NCBI GenBank assembly: GCA_965153455.1
Contig: OZ234503.1
Span: 12,343,118-12,407,117, forward strand
DNA length: 64,000 nt
Direction of reading: 5' to 3'
From: Sphagnum compactum
Taxonomy: Eukaryota > Bryophyta > Sphagnopsida > Sphagnales
Each line of letters opens with the position of its first letter. The stretch's first letter is position 1. The notes under the pieces are model-generated. The model saw only the letters and a list, made by a program, of their open reading frames with translations, was not told where the DNA came from and did not search any database. The position numbers and the translations under genes were made by a program. Shown one piece after another: positions 38,221 to 50,470 of this stretch.

Positions 38221-40240
38221 CACTACTAGGAAATGCGTCCTAGTTCACTATGGGTTTCACTAGATTTTTGAATGAATTTGGACATTTTTACCTAGTGAAA
38301 TTGTTTAACCCCCTAGTGAACGGGGACCAGTTGCTACGGACAATGATTTGTTTCACTAGTACCTAGTGAAACAAGATTACTCTAAAATGAAATACAAATT
38401 TACCAAACCATTCACTTGCTATTTAATTAATTAACCAGTATGGAAATTAATTAAATTTTAATTAATTAATATATAATATTATTATTAATTTCATGATTTT
38501 TAAATCCTATTATTTATTGACACGTGTCACTACTTACGCTAAGTTAAAAACCTAACCTACGTAGGTAGGTAGGCCATGTAATCGACCTAGGCACCTAACC
38601 TAAGAATTCGATAAGAGAATATTTGGTCAACATACCATTGTTGACCACACACAACACCACCTATGAGGTTCGATCCCTTGACCTTTGGAATGGGGGCAAA
38701 CATTTTTACCATCAAACCACCCCACTTGTTGTGAAAATATGTTACATTACATTCTATTTATCAAATACTTCATTTTAGACATTACAAAAATATAAACTTT
38801 GAAAATTCATATCTTATTGAGATTTTGTTCAAATGAAATTATTCGAGTTTTTTTTTAAAAATTGAATAATGTACATAATTATATTTATTTCCTTTTGAAA
38901 GTTTAATATCATTTGAACAAAAAAAAAGTTGAATATCATTATTCAATAACATTTCAATGACCATTCATTTGAAAAAAAAAAACTAGTAAATTGATTTTTT
39001 TGTGAATATAATAATACTACCTATGTTAAACTACTTTCAATTATTATATGAGTGGTTATTGGTGGTTATTGGTGGCTATTATATGAATGGTTACTGGTGA
39101 CTATTCTATTAACGACTACTGGTGGCTATTATATTAATGGCTATTTGTGGCTATTCTATTAATGGTAATTTATGATTAATGTATTAATGGCTATTGGTGG
39201 TTATTTTATTTATGGTTATTCATGATTAATCTATTAATGGCGATTGGTGGCAATTTTATTAATGGTTATTCGTGATTAATCTATTAATGATTATTGGTGG
39301 TTATTTTATTAATGACTATTGGTGGTTATTTTATTAATGGCTATTGGTGGTTATTTTATTAATGGCTATTGGTGGTTATTCTATTAATGGCTATTGGTGG
39401 TTATTCTATTAATGGCTATTAGTGATTATTCCGTTGTAAGCCATTGGTTGTTATTTTATTGGTGGTTATTGATGGCTATTTTATTAATGGTTATTATATT
39501 ATAAGTTATTGTTGGTTATTATATGTTATATTACAACTATTGGTGATTATTGTATTATAAATTATTGTTTGATATTCTATGTTATAATATCATAAATTAT
39601 TGGTAATTATTATATTGTAGGGTATTTAACATTATTTTTCATAGGTTATTATTTTCTATTCTAAGTTATTTTTACCTTAAGTCACTATATTTTGTTTTAT
39701 ATTATTTTAAAGTTATTATGCTTAAGATAAAATAAGTTGTAATAAAATTAACTAGAATGACCTTGAATAATTTAAAGTATAACTTGAAATAACATATATT
39801 AATTTACAATAAAATAACCTAAGGTATAGCGTAAAGTTAGTTGATTAATTTAATTTTAAATAATTTAAAAGCTTATAATAAATTAGTTAAGATATTTTAA
39901 GGTAAAATAACATATAATAATTTAGGGTACAATAATTTATAATAGCCTATAATAACATAAAATATAAGTTAAAATAACTAAAGTAGCTTTAAATAATATA
40001 AGATATATCATAAAGTAACATAGATAGAATATTTTTAAAAACATAAAATAAACCTATTTGCTATAATAAATTGTAATAGTGAATTATGTTGACTAGAAAT
40101 GAAACATGATGTCTACATAGTGATATTATAATGAAATAACTTTCGCTAGGTGAAATCAGTAAAATGCAATGAAGTTATTTGACTTTTAAGGTCCCATAGT
40201 GATTTAAGCTAGTAAATTACACCCCACTTTGGTAGTAGTG
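38221..40240. mobile_element. Non-autonomous CACTA-like element, 2,020 bp
   Basis: Begins CACTACTAGGAAA and ends TTTGGTAGTAGTG, whose reverse complement is CACTACTACCAAA. The flanking trinucleotide CAA is present on both sides (38218-38220 and 40241-40243), matching the 3-bp target duplication of CACTA elements. The subterminal 150 bp holds several CTAGTGAA/TTCACTAG motifs. It has no transposase gene; the middle is a minisatellite and AT-rich DNA. It is inserted in copia pol. Confidence 0.85.
39030..39640. repeat. Minisatellite inside the CACTA-like element
   Basis: Tandem units of about 25-27 bp built on ATTAATGGCTATTGGTGGTT, decaying to the right into TTATTATATT-type sequence. Some 20 units can be followed. 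It is non-coding. Confidence 0.8.
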
Positions 40241-40859
40241 CAAGTGCAAAATGAGCTAAATTATTGTTAATTGTGTGCTTAGCATGACCTATACATTGAA
40301 TTAAACACTTCAATAGTGAATCAACAAACATCCATGATACATCCTATCTATGAAGGAAGGTAGTTAGTTTGTTTTATTTTGTTTTTAGCTATGAGATCCA
40401 CCAAACCAGGGTGATTGGAGTCGCATTCTTGGTCTCTTTGGAAAGCTCTCAAGGAGAAGGGGTGCACTAGCTTGGTTCTATGACCTTTGGACTTAAGGTG
40501 TAGAAGTTTTTGAATATTGAATGAACTTTTCCATTGAAAATTAAATTAAATCCTAACTGAACTTTTCAGAAGGATTGGGAGTTGCTTTGGGTGTTGTTTG
40601 AAAGGTATTGATGATTAGGATTTAACGAATTTTATTTCATAAGATTTTGGTTTGAAGATGTGGGAAATATTGAGTTTTAGGTGATTTTTGTCACAAAAAA
40701 TTCAAATAAATTCCAAAAGTCTAGGTTTTGGAGGGAAAAATTAGTTGAAACCTTGGTCTAACTTGCAAGTCTACCATGCGATTCAATTATGGGGAATTGG
40801 GAAATGAGTTCATACTTGGGCCAATGGCACATGCCAGACTAGTACATGTAGTTGTTGAA

Positions 40860-42000
40860 TTGAATATTAAGGCTGATTTATGGCACCACAGGTTTCACCA
40901 TATCAATCAAAATTGAATGAAATAATTATAAGACAAAAACATGGTTGGAGGATTAAAACCTTGTGATATAAAGACCCTATTAATTTCTAGGTAAAGCTTG
41001 CTTATTACATAGAGAAAAATTCCTTAATGAAAAATGAATGCAAGGTAGTGATCTACTAAGTATTGTCCATTCAGATATATGTGAATTGATATAAATAACA
41101 CATAATGGTTCAAAATATTTTGTAACTTTAATATAGGATAAATAATTGATGTTTTTAGATATCCAATGATTTATTTTCTTCAACATACATATCAAGTGTT
41201 TGATATTTTCAAGATATATAAACAATTATTGAAACGAAAATTGTCATTATAAATTAAATTTAGGATTATATAATAAAAGAGAATATGTTACAAATATATA
41301 ATAACATTCAAAAATAATAATAATTTATAAGAATTTATAAATATCCAAATTTAATCAATTTTGCCAAAATGAAATATTCAATTCACTAGAAGAAAAATTA
41401 TGGTTTGCAACCAATTTTTCAACTAAAAAATGTTATTTGCAACTACTTTTTAGTTGCAAATGACATTGTTTAGAAAGTGATTGCAAACGACATTTATTAG
41501 TTGCAAAAATTGGTTGTAAACAAAAAAATTATTCTAGTGATTCCATATATTAACAAAATGGGGTTGTAGAGAGTAAATACATGATTCTAATGGATGTTGT
41601 AACTTTTATGTTACACAATTTTGGTCTTCCTAAATCACATGGGGACAAGGTTTTGTTGACAAGAAACTATTTTTAGAATAGGATTCCTACAAAGGCACTT
41701 AATGACACAAAGTATCACGTTGATTCATGGATTAGTGTAAAACCAAAGTTAAATACATTTGAAAATGTTTAGATGTATTTTTTTGTTGTGCAAAAGGATT
41801 TAGTAAGGAAGAAATTAATCCATCATACAATTGAATATACACTTTTTGGCTATGATGAAGAAAATGAGCCTATGAATATTTATTATAATTGTTAAACAAA
41901 ACCATTATTATCTCTAGAGATGTGGTCTTTGAAAAAATGAACTATTATAGAATATGGACATTCAATTGAACAAAATGAAACAAATTTAAATGAATTGTTA
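40860..42000 (+). pseudogene. Copia integrase remnant
   Basis: ADLWHHRFHHINQN and KNMVGGL (40865-40960) match the pre-integrase zinc region; SIVHSDICEL and THNGSKYFVTL (41060-41130) match the integrase core start. NGVVERVNT and FGLPKSHGDKVLLTRNYF with IPTKALND (41557-41710) match its end, and LFGYDEENEPMNIYYN with SLEMWSL (41850-41930) follows. There are many stops. A 156-bp MITE lies inside it. Confidence 0.7.
41384..41539. mobile_element. 156-bp CACTA-type MITE
   Basis: The left end is CACTAGAAGAAAAATTATGG and the right end is AATTATTCTAGTG. The inner parts are also inverted (TTGCAACCAATTTTT against AAAAATTGGTTGTAA), so the whole element can fold back. ATT flanks both sides, a 3-bp target duplication. 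Inserted in the copia integrase region. Confidence 0.88.
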
Positions 42001-42509
42001 TTTGAAACATTCTTTAAATAATCCCTTTACTAGTTTAACCCCCTCCTAACATGGTAGTACAACATATTATTACACAACAAATACAACCAAAAACATAGAC
42101 TACAACGTAACTATACCACACTTGAGTTTGAATTCCATGGGAGAAATTGAAACGTTTTATATCAATAATCACATATCACTTAATATAGAATAAACATGCA
42201 ACATCCATGAAGACCATCTATAAAGATTATTAAACCAAATAGATTGATCACACAGATTGTGGGAAAGAAGCCATCTACCTCAAGAAAATCCAAACCAAGG
42301 CACTAATAGTACAAGATTATAAGTTGGAGCCAATCACAGATGAAAAAGCTTTATTTAAACTTGATGTAACTCATTGGAAAAGGACTATTGAATTTACATT
42401 GCATTCAATATAGACGAATAAAACTTCCATACATTAACAACATTATCAAACAATATATAAATGATGAATTATAAGTGAATTTTCAAACCCAAGTTAAAAT
42501 TTGAAGGAA

Positions 42510-43230
42510 GCATTAGAATATAAAGTTCATTTAGTAGTAAAAGGTTTCACACAAGTCAAGGGTGTAGATTATGGTGACATATTTTCATTGGTTGTAAACT
42601 TTCTTCTATTCATGTTATTATTATTTTAACTAATCAACTTGATTACAAAGTCCATCAATTGAATGTTAAAACTAAATTCCTACATGGAGTATTAGAAGAG
42701 AATATATATATATTGCGTGAGGAGTTTAAAAAAGAAAAAATTCACAAAAAATGTGCACGCTCTAAAAAGCTTTATACAACTTAAGTAGTACTCTAGGGCT
42801 TGATACTAATGGATGGACTCATATGTAATCTCTATTGGGTGTATAAGAAATGATGTTGATTTTAATCTTTACACAATGAAACAAGAGGGGAAGTTTGCTA
42901 TGATTGTTCTTTACATTGATAATACAATGCTAGTGAGCAATGTCATATTCCTATCACAACAAATGAAGAAGACTCTTGAATTTGAAATGACAAACTTAAA
43001 ATATATTCATTTTTGTATCAGAATTCAAATGATTAGAAATCAAGAGGATGATTGGATTAGAATGTCATAGAAGAATATTTATTATAAATTTTACTTAAAT
43101 TTGGAATGCCATATTGCAAATTTGTATGTAACCTAGATGGGATTAATGTGAGGTCAAACAAAGATGGTTGTCCTCAAAAACAAGAAGAAAAAAATTAATA
43201 GGAGTTCCATACTCACAAGTTGTTAATTGT
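42510..43230 (+). pseudogene. Copia reverse transcriptase and RNase H start, remnant
   Basis: YKVHLVVKGFTQVKGVDYGD at 42520 matches the copia RT start. FAMIVLYIDNTMLVSN (42894-42941) is the catalytic YVDD block with the second Asp changed to Asn, so the polymerase would be dead even without the stops. GVPYSQVVNCFMYAFVC (43201-43251) matches the conserved stretch after RT. The pieces need several frame changes. Confidence 0.7.
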
Positions 43231-43332
43231 TTTATGTATGCATTTGTTTGTCTATAAATATATAAAACTTGCTTGGTTTAATTCTTTGTGAACCTTGGTG
43301 CAAACATTGACAAGTTGCTAAGAGAATATTAA

Positions 43333-43580
43333 GGCCCACTTTATATGAGGGTCCAAGGTCTAATTTCCTAGGAACCAATTTGAAATAAATTGAATCCTTG
43401 AGTTGGACTATATTTTGGTCCCTAGCTTGACTCTTGGTTTCCAAATTAAGAGCTCTCTTTTTACGATTTTTTTTGGTCTTGGCCCTTCATTAAAGGCCTT
43501 GAACCAATTTAAAGCTTTCAACCAATAAAATTGCTTCAATTCATTAGTCCCTGGACCTTGGACCCTCATCTAAAGTTGCC
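43333..43580. mobile_element. 248-bp MITE flanked by TTAA
   Basis: The left end is GGCCCACTTTATATGAGGGT; the reverse complement of the right end is GGCAACTTTAGATGAGGGT, continuing CCAAGG on both. TTAA lies directly on each side (43329-43332 and 43581-43584). Copia RNase H coding resumes at 43585 (RYIKCTLDN-like). TTAA targets are typical of piggyBac elements, but the end sequence alone does not settle the superfamily. Confidence 0.8.
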
Positions 43581-43584
43581 TTAA

Positions 43585-44612
43585 GATACATTAAATGTAC
43601 ATTAGATAATACATTTCAATATACAAAATCAAAAGATAATTGTTTTGTATGGTTATATTAATGTTGACTAGGCCAACGATCCTAACACAAGAAGATGAAC
43701 ATCTTGAACTATTATTATTATTTTGTTGTTAGAGACGTTATAAGTTGGACATGCAAACAACAATAGTTGGGGGTGAAAGCACACTTTGGGGGGGCCACTT
43801 TGGGCATTTTCACAACATGTATATAAAATATATATTTGCAAAACATATTGCATTTAATTTTGGGTTTCACTTTTGGTGTTTGGGCTTGATATTTTGATTT
43901 CACAAATTTAACGATATCTAATATTATTTGAATAAATTAATAAATTTTTAAATCATAAAATTCAAGGAATAATGAATATATTTATGGTATATACAGTAAA
44001 ATAGAGCCTAATTTTGTTTTTTGACTACACTAGGTTTGGGTTTGAATTAGTCAACCAAAAAATGTTTGAAATGAGAATTAAAAAAATGATCCACCCCACT
44101 ATTTTGTCATCTTCCATTTGAAAGAGATAGTTGGTTAAAATGTTAAATTACCACATAATTATGGTTATTGTCCCCAAAAACACCTATTTATGATATGATA
44201 ATTATCAAATTCTTCACATGGCTCACAAATTTACAATGTGACAACATTTTTGGCCGCCCTTTAGTGTGCTTTCACCTTTGGTTGCATTATCAAGTACAAA
44301 ATCAAATATATGACAATGTCATAAACATTGGCCGAAAGTTGTTTACTTGAGAAAATTATAATTTTGATTTTGATCATCCTAACCACATTACCTTGTCTTT
44401 TGATAATCAATAAACAATAATGTTATTAGCAAACCTTAAATTTCATTCTCAAGATAAACATATTGACATACAATATCACTTCATAAGAGAACAAGTTCAA
44501 ATAAATGAAAGAGAATTCATTTACATTTGTACTACAATTATGACAATGAATTTATCAATGAAGGCCTTAGGAAGTGAAAGCATAAACATTGTTATGATCT
44601 TGTGGGGTTGAG
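43585..44612 (+). pseudogene. Copia RNase H remnant, split by a MITE
   Basis: KYIKCTLDNTFQYTKSKDN follows the TTAA MITE. The next conserved block is broken by the MITE at 43770-44280. After it come HSQDKHIDIQYHFIREQVQ (44439-44495) and a C-terminal tail ending at TGA 44609-44611, just before the 3' LTR, the usual end of copia pol. Confidence 0.7.
43770..44280. mobile_element. MITE, GGTGAAAGCACA family, copy 3
   Basis: GGGGTGAAAGCACACTTTGG at the left; the right end reverse-complements to AAAGGTGAAAGCACACTAAA. GTTG is present on both sides (43766-43769 and 44281-44284). Removing element plus one GTTG restores a continuous copia RNase H reading (IVALS), which supports these exact borders. Confidence 0.82.
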
Positions 44613-44614
44613 AG

Positions 44615-44930
44615 TTTAACCCATGGAGATGTCAGAGCAAGATAAAAAAACATGATTTAAAAACCTAATTTAAGTTTAATGAGAGTATAATGAATGAGAA
44701 ACCTAGTTTAGGTTTAGTGAAAGTATAATGAATGAGAAACCTAATTTAAGATAATAAATTCTACTTCATTCATTATAGTGGTATTTAGAATTGATGTTGG
44801 ATACAAGAGCTCAAGGGTGAACATAGTTTGTTTGTCTTCTATGATTGGGAGGACTTTCTTTGTGTTATAACAATAAAGTTTTAATGTCTATATTCATAGA
44901 ACATAAGTCCTAAGATTCTAACGTACAAAC
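44615..44930 (+). repeat. Degenerate 3' LTR of the copia element
   Basis: Matches the 5' LTR as described for 36340-36578. A short internal duplication (ATGAATGAGAAACCTA, at 44690 and 44729) is present here but not in the 5' LTR. The right edge is approximate. Confidence 0.6.
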
Positions 44931-47900
44931 TAGGTAACCAATATTGATTGGAGATCAAGGGATGGTTCAAGAATTTGATAAACCTCTTTTCATGTAAAGA
45001 TATTATGTTCATTTTATCCACAATATTTTTTACTTGAATAAAAACATGAAGATTAAAAAAGAAATATCTACTTCAAAAGAAATTGTAGAGAGATGAAATC
45101 TCTTGAAGATGTCTAACATGCCTTTTGAAGGAGGTAGCAATTTTATTTTATTTTTAATTCCTTTTTACTTTGAATTCTTCACAATGCTTGTCATACCATA
45201 AACAACTTATCCAAAGTGCAAACCTTACGTTATATTCCTCAAAACACCTTTAGTTATAATAATTCCCCAATGTTTTCATATATGGATTATTGTTTATTTT
45301 AGGAATTATTTTATGCAACCAAAATGGCAATCATCCATAGGAAGATCTAGAAAAAGTGATAATTATCTTGAGGTTTAGCCAAATATAGGTATAAACCATA
45401 TATGAAATATAAAATTTTAATCATCATTGATATTTTTGGCTACACATGGAAAACCAAATATAAAAAAATTGGTGATTGAAACCCTTAAAATCATATCACT
45501 TTTTGATTTTTCATTTTGGTGAAATTTCAATATAAACAAAAGGTTGATATGCACCATTCCCCAATTGGTCCATGTATTTCACATTTGTGCAAAATTTTAT
45601 TTGAATAGTTTTTAGCATATTACGTTGCCTTGTTTTAGATTATCATTGTGTGGTTGAACTTAGGTTTATGCATGTATTTGTTATAATTTTTTATGGTTTT
45701 CTTCATGCACATTGGGAATTATTTGGTCATGGTAATGTGTGTATCATGAATGACATCCCATAACCTACCCTAGCATAGGTCATTAAAAGTATATTAAATT
45801 TTTGATAATTAATAAAAAAATCATTTAATTTAGCATGTATGGAAGCTTTAATTGACACATATGATCCAAACAAACATAAAGGTAGTTCCTTCCCATTATT
45901 TTCAATGTGTTCAACCCTAGTTTGAGGTATGACTTTATGTTTAAAGGCCCACATCTACTTTTTGAATCTTGAATTTATCTAGTGCATAGTTTTGACAAAC
46001 TAATGTGACAAATTGGGATTGACTGATTTAAAAAAATAAAATTTAAAATGGTTTCAATGTCTAAATTGTGTTTTTAAGCATAGGTTATAGTCCCTAATAA
46101 ATGTTTTTTGGGTGCTTTATAATTATTATATTCATTTGAAATGTATTGTAACGTTATAATGTTATATTTCAAACATTCCACACAATCTCAACATTAACTA
46201 ATTAGTTTACCACTTCAAAATATGTAAAAATATTTATTGGTTATGCTCGGAATGGGGTGTGTTATTTTAATTGCACCTTTAGGTTTTTTCTATTTATTTC
46301 ATGTTTCAATTTTTTTTTGAATATTTTTGTGCATATTTGGTGGCCTTAGCTTAAGGTGTGGTCACATTCATAGGAGCCACAACAAGTGTAAACAATGTTT
46401 AGTTTTTCATGTTTTAGTGACAAAACTATGCAGCATTTCAACAATTTTCAAAATGAAAATATGTCATTTAATAAACACCACATATTTGTACATTATAGTG
46501 ACAAAATTTACCTCACACATGTTATGAACTCCTTCATTTTGCATGAAAAAAGCCACGTTTTTTTTGTTCTATGACAATGTTTTTATACATTATAGAAACA
46601 TGTGGAACAATTTGGAATGAATCTAATGAATATATAAACTTTTCAAAAACATTTTTAAAGCACCAAATAATTAGTGTTTGTTGTTGTTGTTGTTGTTTTG
46701 AAAGATTTGAAATGCATTCAAAATGACATACTCATAAATAATTATTATCCACACCTTTACATATTAGTACAACATCACCTTTTTTGTCATGAATATTTTG
46801 GACAACCATAACAACCATGGATTTTCTAGTCCATCCGCTTTTGCAACCAATCACAATTTACTACATCATGTTAGTAGGCAAACCCACTACTTTTAAAACA
46901 ATCATCTAAGTGGGCAAATGTAGCTCTTGTTATTTGTAATGCATAGTTAAACTTAGGTTTATGTTTGCTTTTGTTATAATTTGTCCTAACTATTGTGCAT
47001 GTTTGGAATTCTTTAGGTATCATAGTTTTTGTACATAACATTGTGTCTTAAGTTTTGTAATTTTCAAAATCATTTGAATTAGAAAAATAACATCAATAAC
47101 ACATGACAAGTGTAGGGGTGATCAATAAAACACAAAATATGCAAATAAATATCCAAATGAAATTGTAATCCTAACATGAAACGAGTAGAACAAGATTTGA
47201 GGTTATGTTGTAGGGATGTTATACTTCAAACTAGTTTTGATTACTAAATAAAATTAGAGGTTGCACCAAATGTATTTATTATTTCTATTTGTTTGGGGAT
47301 TTAGTCACGGAAGCTTACATAAAACTCACCATCCCAAAAACCTTTGAAAGCAAAAATTCAATGAATAATGTGAATACTTGATGAATTTTTCAATATTGAT
47401 GGAAAATTGATTGGTGTTGGGTGAATTCATCCACAAATGGGAAGTCAAGCTTCATGGACTATTATATGAAACTTTCATATCTTTCATAAATGATTTTGTA
47501 CCTTATTTAAAATGTTATACAATTTATGTTGAAGTCCATGGACATAATTTGTGCATGTTTCAAGAGATTTTTCACACTCAAGAGCATACACAATAATCAG
47601 GAATAATCCATAGTGAATTACCACGCAATAGAAACTAAGCCAAGACTATGCTCGATAAAAATATATTCATTAGTTCAACTTGGGCAAGGTCTTTAGATAA
47701 TGGACAAATTTGAACCAAATATATATGAAATGTCTAAAACATCAAACATACAATGCAAGTTGTTTAATTCGTGGTTCAAGGTTTGATGGTAACACAATGG
47801 TGGAACTTGAAGCACAATTGCTTCACCATTTTTTAAAAATGGCTTTCTTTTAATTGGGGTTGTATGTGTTCTAAGAGGTACAAATGCTTCTTCAAGGTAA

Positions 47901-48915
47901 ATGATTATTGTAGTATATCAATGGTTTCAGCATAAATTAAATTAATTTTCTTTTTGTCGAATTTCATTAAAAAATATTTATTACTTGTGCAAATGTTGTT
48001 ATAATTTTTCTAAAGTGAAGGATCCACAAGTTTTTGACTTGTTTGATTATTTTTGACAATTAAAAAAAATGGTAACAAGAATGTGTTTAATATTATTTAT
48101 AATAAAATTTCAGAAGTAAAAAACCAAGTGTCAAAGTTAAGATTTTAGATTTAATTAATTATTCGACAGTTTTATTGCTAAATCTGATAAGGGAATACGG
48201 TATGTCCCTTGGAATTGACATGATCCAATATTACCAAATGATTAAACTTGATCTATAATCTAATCAAACTATTATGGTATTTGCACAAGAGTTATGAATA
48301 TAAAGCACAAGAAGCTTAAACATAATCCTTACCACACAAACATGTAAATAGAAACAAGGACAATAAATAATAAGACATGTGATGTGTGTAACAAAAAGGA
48401 TTTTTATTCGTGACATGAAAATACATAAATATGCAATCATAAATAAAAAGGATGAATTAGATTAATTTATGAACATTGTGACATTGTTTTGTAAACTAAT
48501 TAATAAATTATATTACGTATACAGAATTTAAGAAAAAGGCCATGGAAGTCAAAACACAATCCAAATAAAATTCTCACAACCACTTTCATAAGTAATCCAT
48601 GGACCTTCATGAATAAATAAATAGATTAACAAAATTGGTTTTTCTGAATAAATAAGTATATTTTCTTCAAAATTGCTTAAAACATTCCTTTCATGTTGTG
48701 TAATGATATAACATAATTATGTGATGACATTAATTATATAAAAAAATTACTTATATGTATTTGCATATATTTGTTGCATTTATCTCTTTTCCCTCATTAA
48801 AAAAAAACCATTAAGTGATAAGTCTCTGGAATAGGAAAGCTTATTAAACAAAGAGGTTAAAGAACAGGCTCTGAAAAATAGAAGAATGAACGTGAAGCGA
48901 TGAAAGAATATCGAT
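44931..48915. other. Intergenic, AT-rich, no gene seen
   Basis: No supportable gene. A minus-strand frame at 45727-45954 and a plus frame at 47411-47596 are open but unrecognised. A (GTT)n microsatellite lies at about 46677-46697. A dispersed-repeat copy lies at 45325-45490. Confidence 0.45.
45325..45490 (+). repeat. Dispersed GGCAATCATCC repeat, copy
   Basis: ATGGCAATCATCCATAGGAAG, then TTTAGCCAAATA, GGTATAAACCA, ATATTTTTGGCTAC and ATTGGTGATTGAAACC, in the same order as at 63380-63540 and 63640-63830. Non-coding, with no clear termini. Confidence 0.6.
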
Positions 48916-48929
48916 GAAGACTGCGGATG

Positions 48930-49340
48930 GACTGACGGACGGACGAACCGAAGGACGGACGTTTGTTGAGGCGACGGGAATGGATGAGGATGAAGGATGA
49001 ACGCGGACCAGTGAAGAACATGGATGAAGAAAGGATACGGACGGACGGACGAACTGACGGACGAGCAGAAGGACGAACGTTTGTTGAGGCCATGGGAATG
49101 GATGAGGATGAAGGATGAAAGTGGAGGAATGAAGAACGTGGATGAAGAAATGATATGGATGGACGGACGAGTTGAAGGACGAACGTTTGTTGAGGCCATG
49201 TTAATGGATGAGGATGAAGGATGAACGTGGAGCATTGAAGAACGTGGATGAAGAAAGGAGATGGATGGACGGACGGACTGACGAACGAGCAGAAGGACGA
49301 ACGTTTGTCGAGGCGACGGTAATGGATGAGGATGACAGCC
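48930..49340. repeat. Minisatellite upstream of the BTB gene
   Basis: CGTTTGTTGAGGC at 48960, 49078 and 49184, with a variant at 49302; spacings are 118, 106 and 118 bp. Same array as at 9180-9600. Confidence 0.8.
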
Positions 49341-49439
49341 TGCTGAGAAGATGAATGAAGAATATATGGATGAAGATCGACTTTGCGGATAGATTAGTAA
49401 CGTAACGAAAGAGCCCCTGTGAATGAAATTTGGAAAACG

Positions 49440-50470
49440 AGTATTTTGGATGAGATTTGTCGGGGATCGTCGTCGTCTCTCTCTTTCCTTCGTTCTCCGA
49501 GGGCAGGTGTGAAGGAAAGAGGGCGAAGAAGGCTCCCTGCCGTGCACAGTTGAGAGAGAGGGAGAGTTGTTGCGAAAGGGGGATTGGGGTTGGTGTTTTT
49601 TGTTGTTGCTTCTGCCTTTTGTTTCCTCTGCAATCAAGCTCTCGTGGAGCTCGGAATACTCAAGAATCGTTTGTGCTATTTTTATGTTCTTAAACGATTT
49701 TTACAGCTTCTCTTTGGGTGAAGAATTGGTCCTGGATTTTGTAGCTTGTGTATGCTGTGTGGACCCAGTCCTTTCTCATCTGTTGTCCACTGCTCTGTGT
49801 ATGTGTGCGTGTGCTTTTTTTTTTTGCGGCTGTTGTTTCTTTGGCCCACTTCATGGTTCAGTAACAGAGTTATTAGTTCTTCTTCCCTCGTGATGTTGTT
49901 GTACTCGGAGATCTTTCTTTTTAGCGAGAGTGGTTGACTGATGACGGATGTCTGTCACCGATGTCCGTGATTGCTTCAAACAAACTCCATTGATGCTTTC
50001 TTCCGTTGCAATTGGTGCGGTGCTCTCAGGAAGCGGTGTTTTGCAGTAAAGGTGAAGAAGAGTAGATATGGGGATGGGACTGTGACTGTGGTCGTAAGCC
50101 TAAACTCTTTCGCATCCCGTTGCTATTGTTTTGTTTCTCGTCTTGCGTCCGATCACCTAGTGGAAGTAGTAAGGTTTTCCTCTCTGTTCTCCCTTGCAGT
50201 TGGCCTCTGGTGAATGAGGTTTCCTTATGTGTGACATGCCGTTGTGCGACTTCGTTGCGTCAATTTTGTCTCTGTGCCCAGAGCTTTGCAAGCCGTCCGG
50301 TTCCCTATCGAGAAGCTTGTGGTGGGAATGGTAATGGACGTCGTGTTGTGGGATGCTGCTGCTGCTGCTGTTGGCGTTTCAGTAGTATTGGTTTCTGTTT
50401 TTGCAATTTTTGTGGTGTCCTTAAGCTCTTAGGTACACACGCTCCTTTCAACCCTGACGGACGTGCAGCA
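49440..50470 (+). promoter_or_regulatory. Likely promoter and 5' UTR of the BTB gene
   Basis: GC content rises here relative to the flanks. A pyrimidine patch (CGTCGTCTCTCTCTTTCC, 49472-49489) and a GA stretch (GAGAGAGAGGGAGAG, 49552-49566) are typical of plant core promoters and leaders. The whole stretch is also present in the truncated copy. No TATA box stands out. An open frame reaches back to 50120, but its sequence is serine/cysteine-rich and unlike a protein domain, so I start the CDS at 50471. Confidence 0.4.

Larger units (their letters stand above)
36340..44930 (+). mobile_element. Old Ty1/copia LTR retrotransposon with four nested insertions
   Basis: Order seen: degenerate 5' LTR, primer-binding-like site, gag, protease, integrase, reverse transcriptase, RNase H, 3' LTR, which is the copia order. 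The span is about 8.6 kb. Removing the nested elements at 38221-40240, 41384-41539, 43333-43580 and 43770-44280 leaves about 5.65 kb, a normal copia length. All coding parts are broken by stops and frameshifts and key residues are lost, so it is inactive. Confidence 0.8.

Noticed and set aside
38660-38720. tRNA-like B-box (GGTTCGATCCC) inside the CACTA-like element
   Set aside because: No A-box or cloverleaf can be formed around it; the match is a common short motif.
50120-50470. N-terminal extension of the BTB protein to the first in-frame ATG
   Set aside because: The extension is cysteine/serine-rich, unlike a BTB protein start, and reads as GC-rich leader. The BTB homology begins after 50471.
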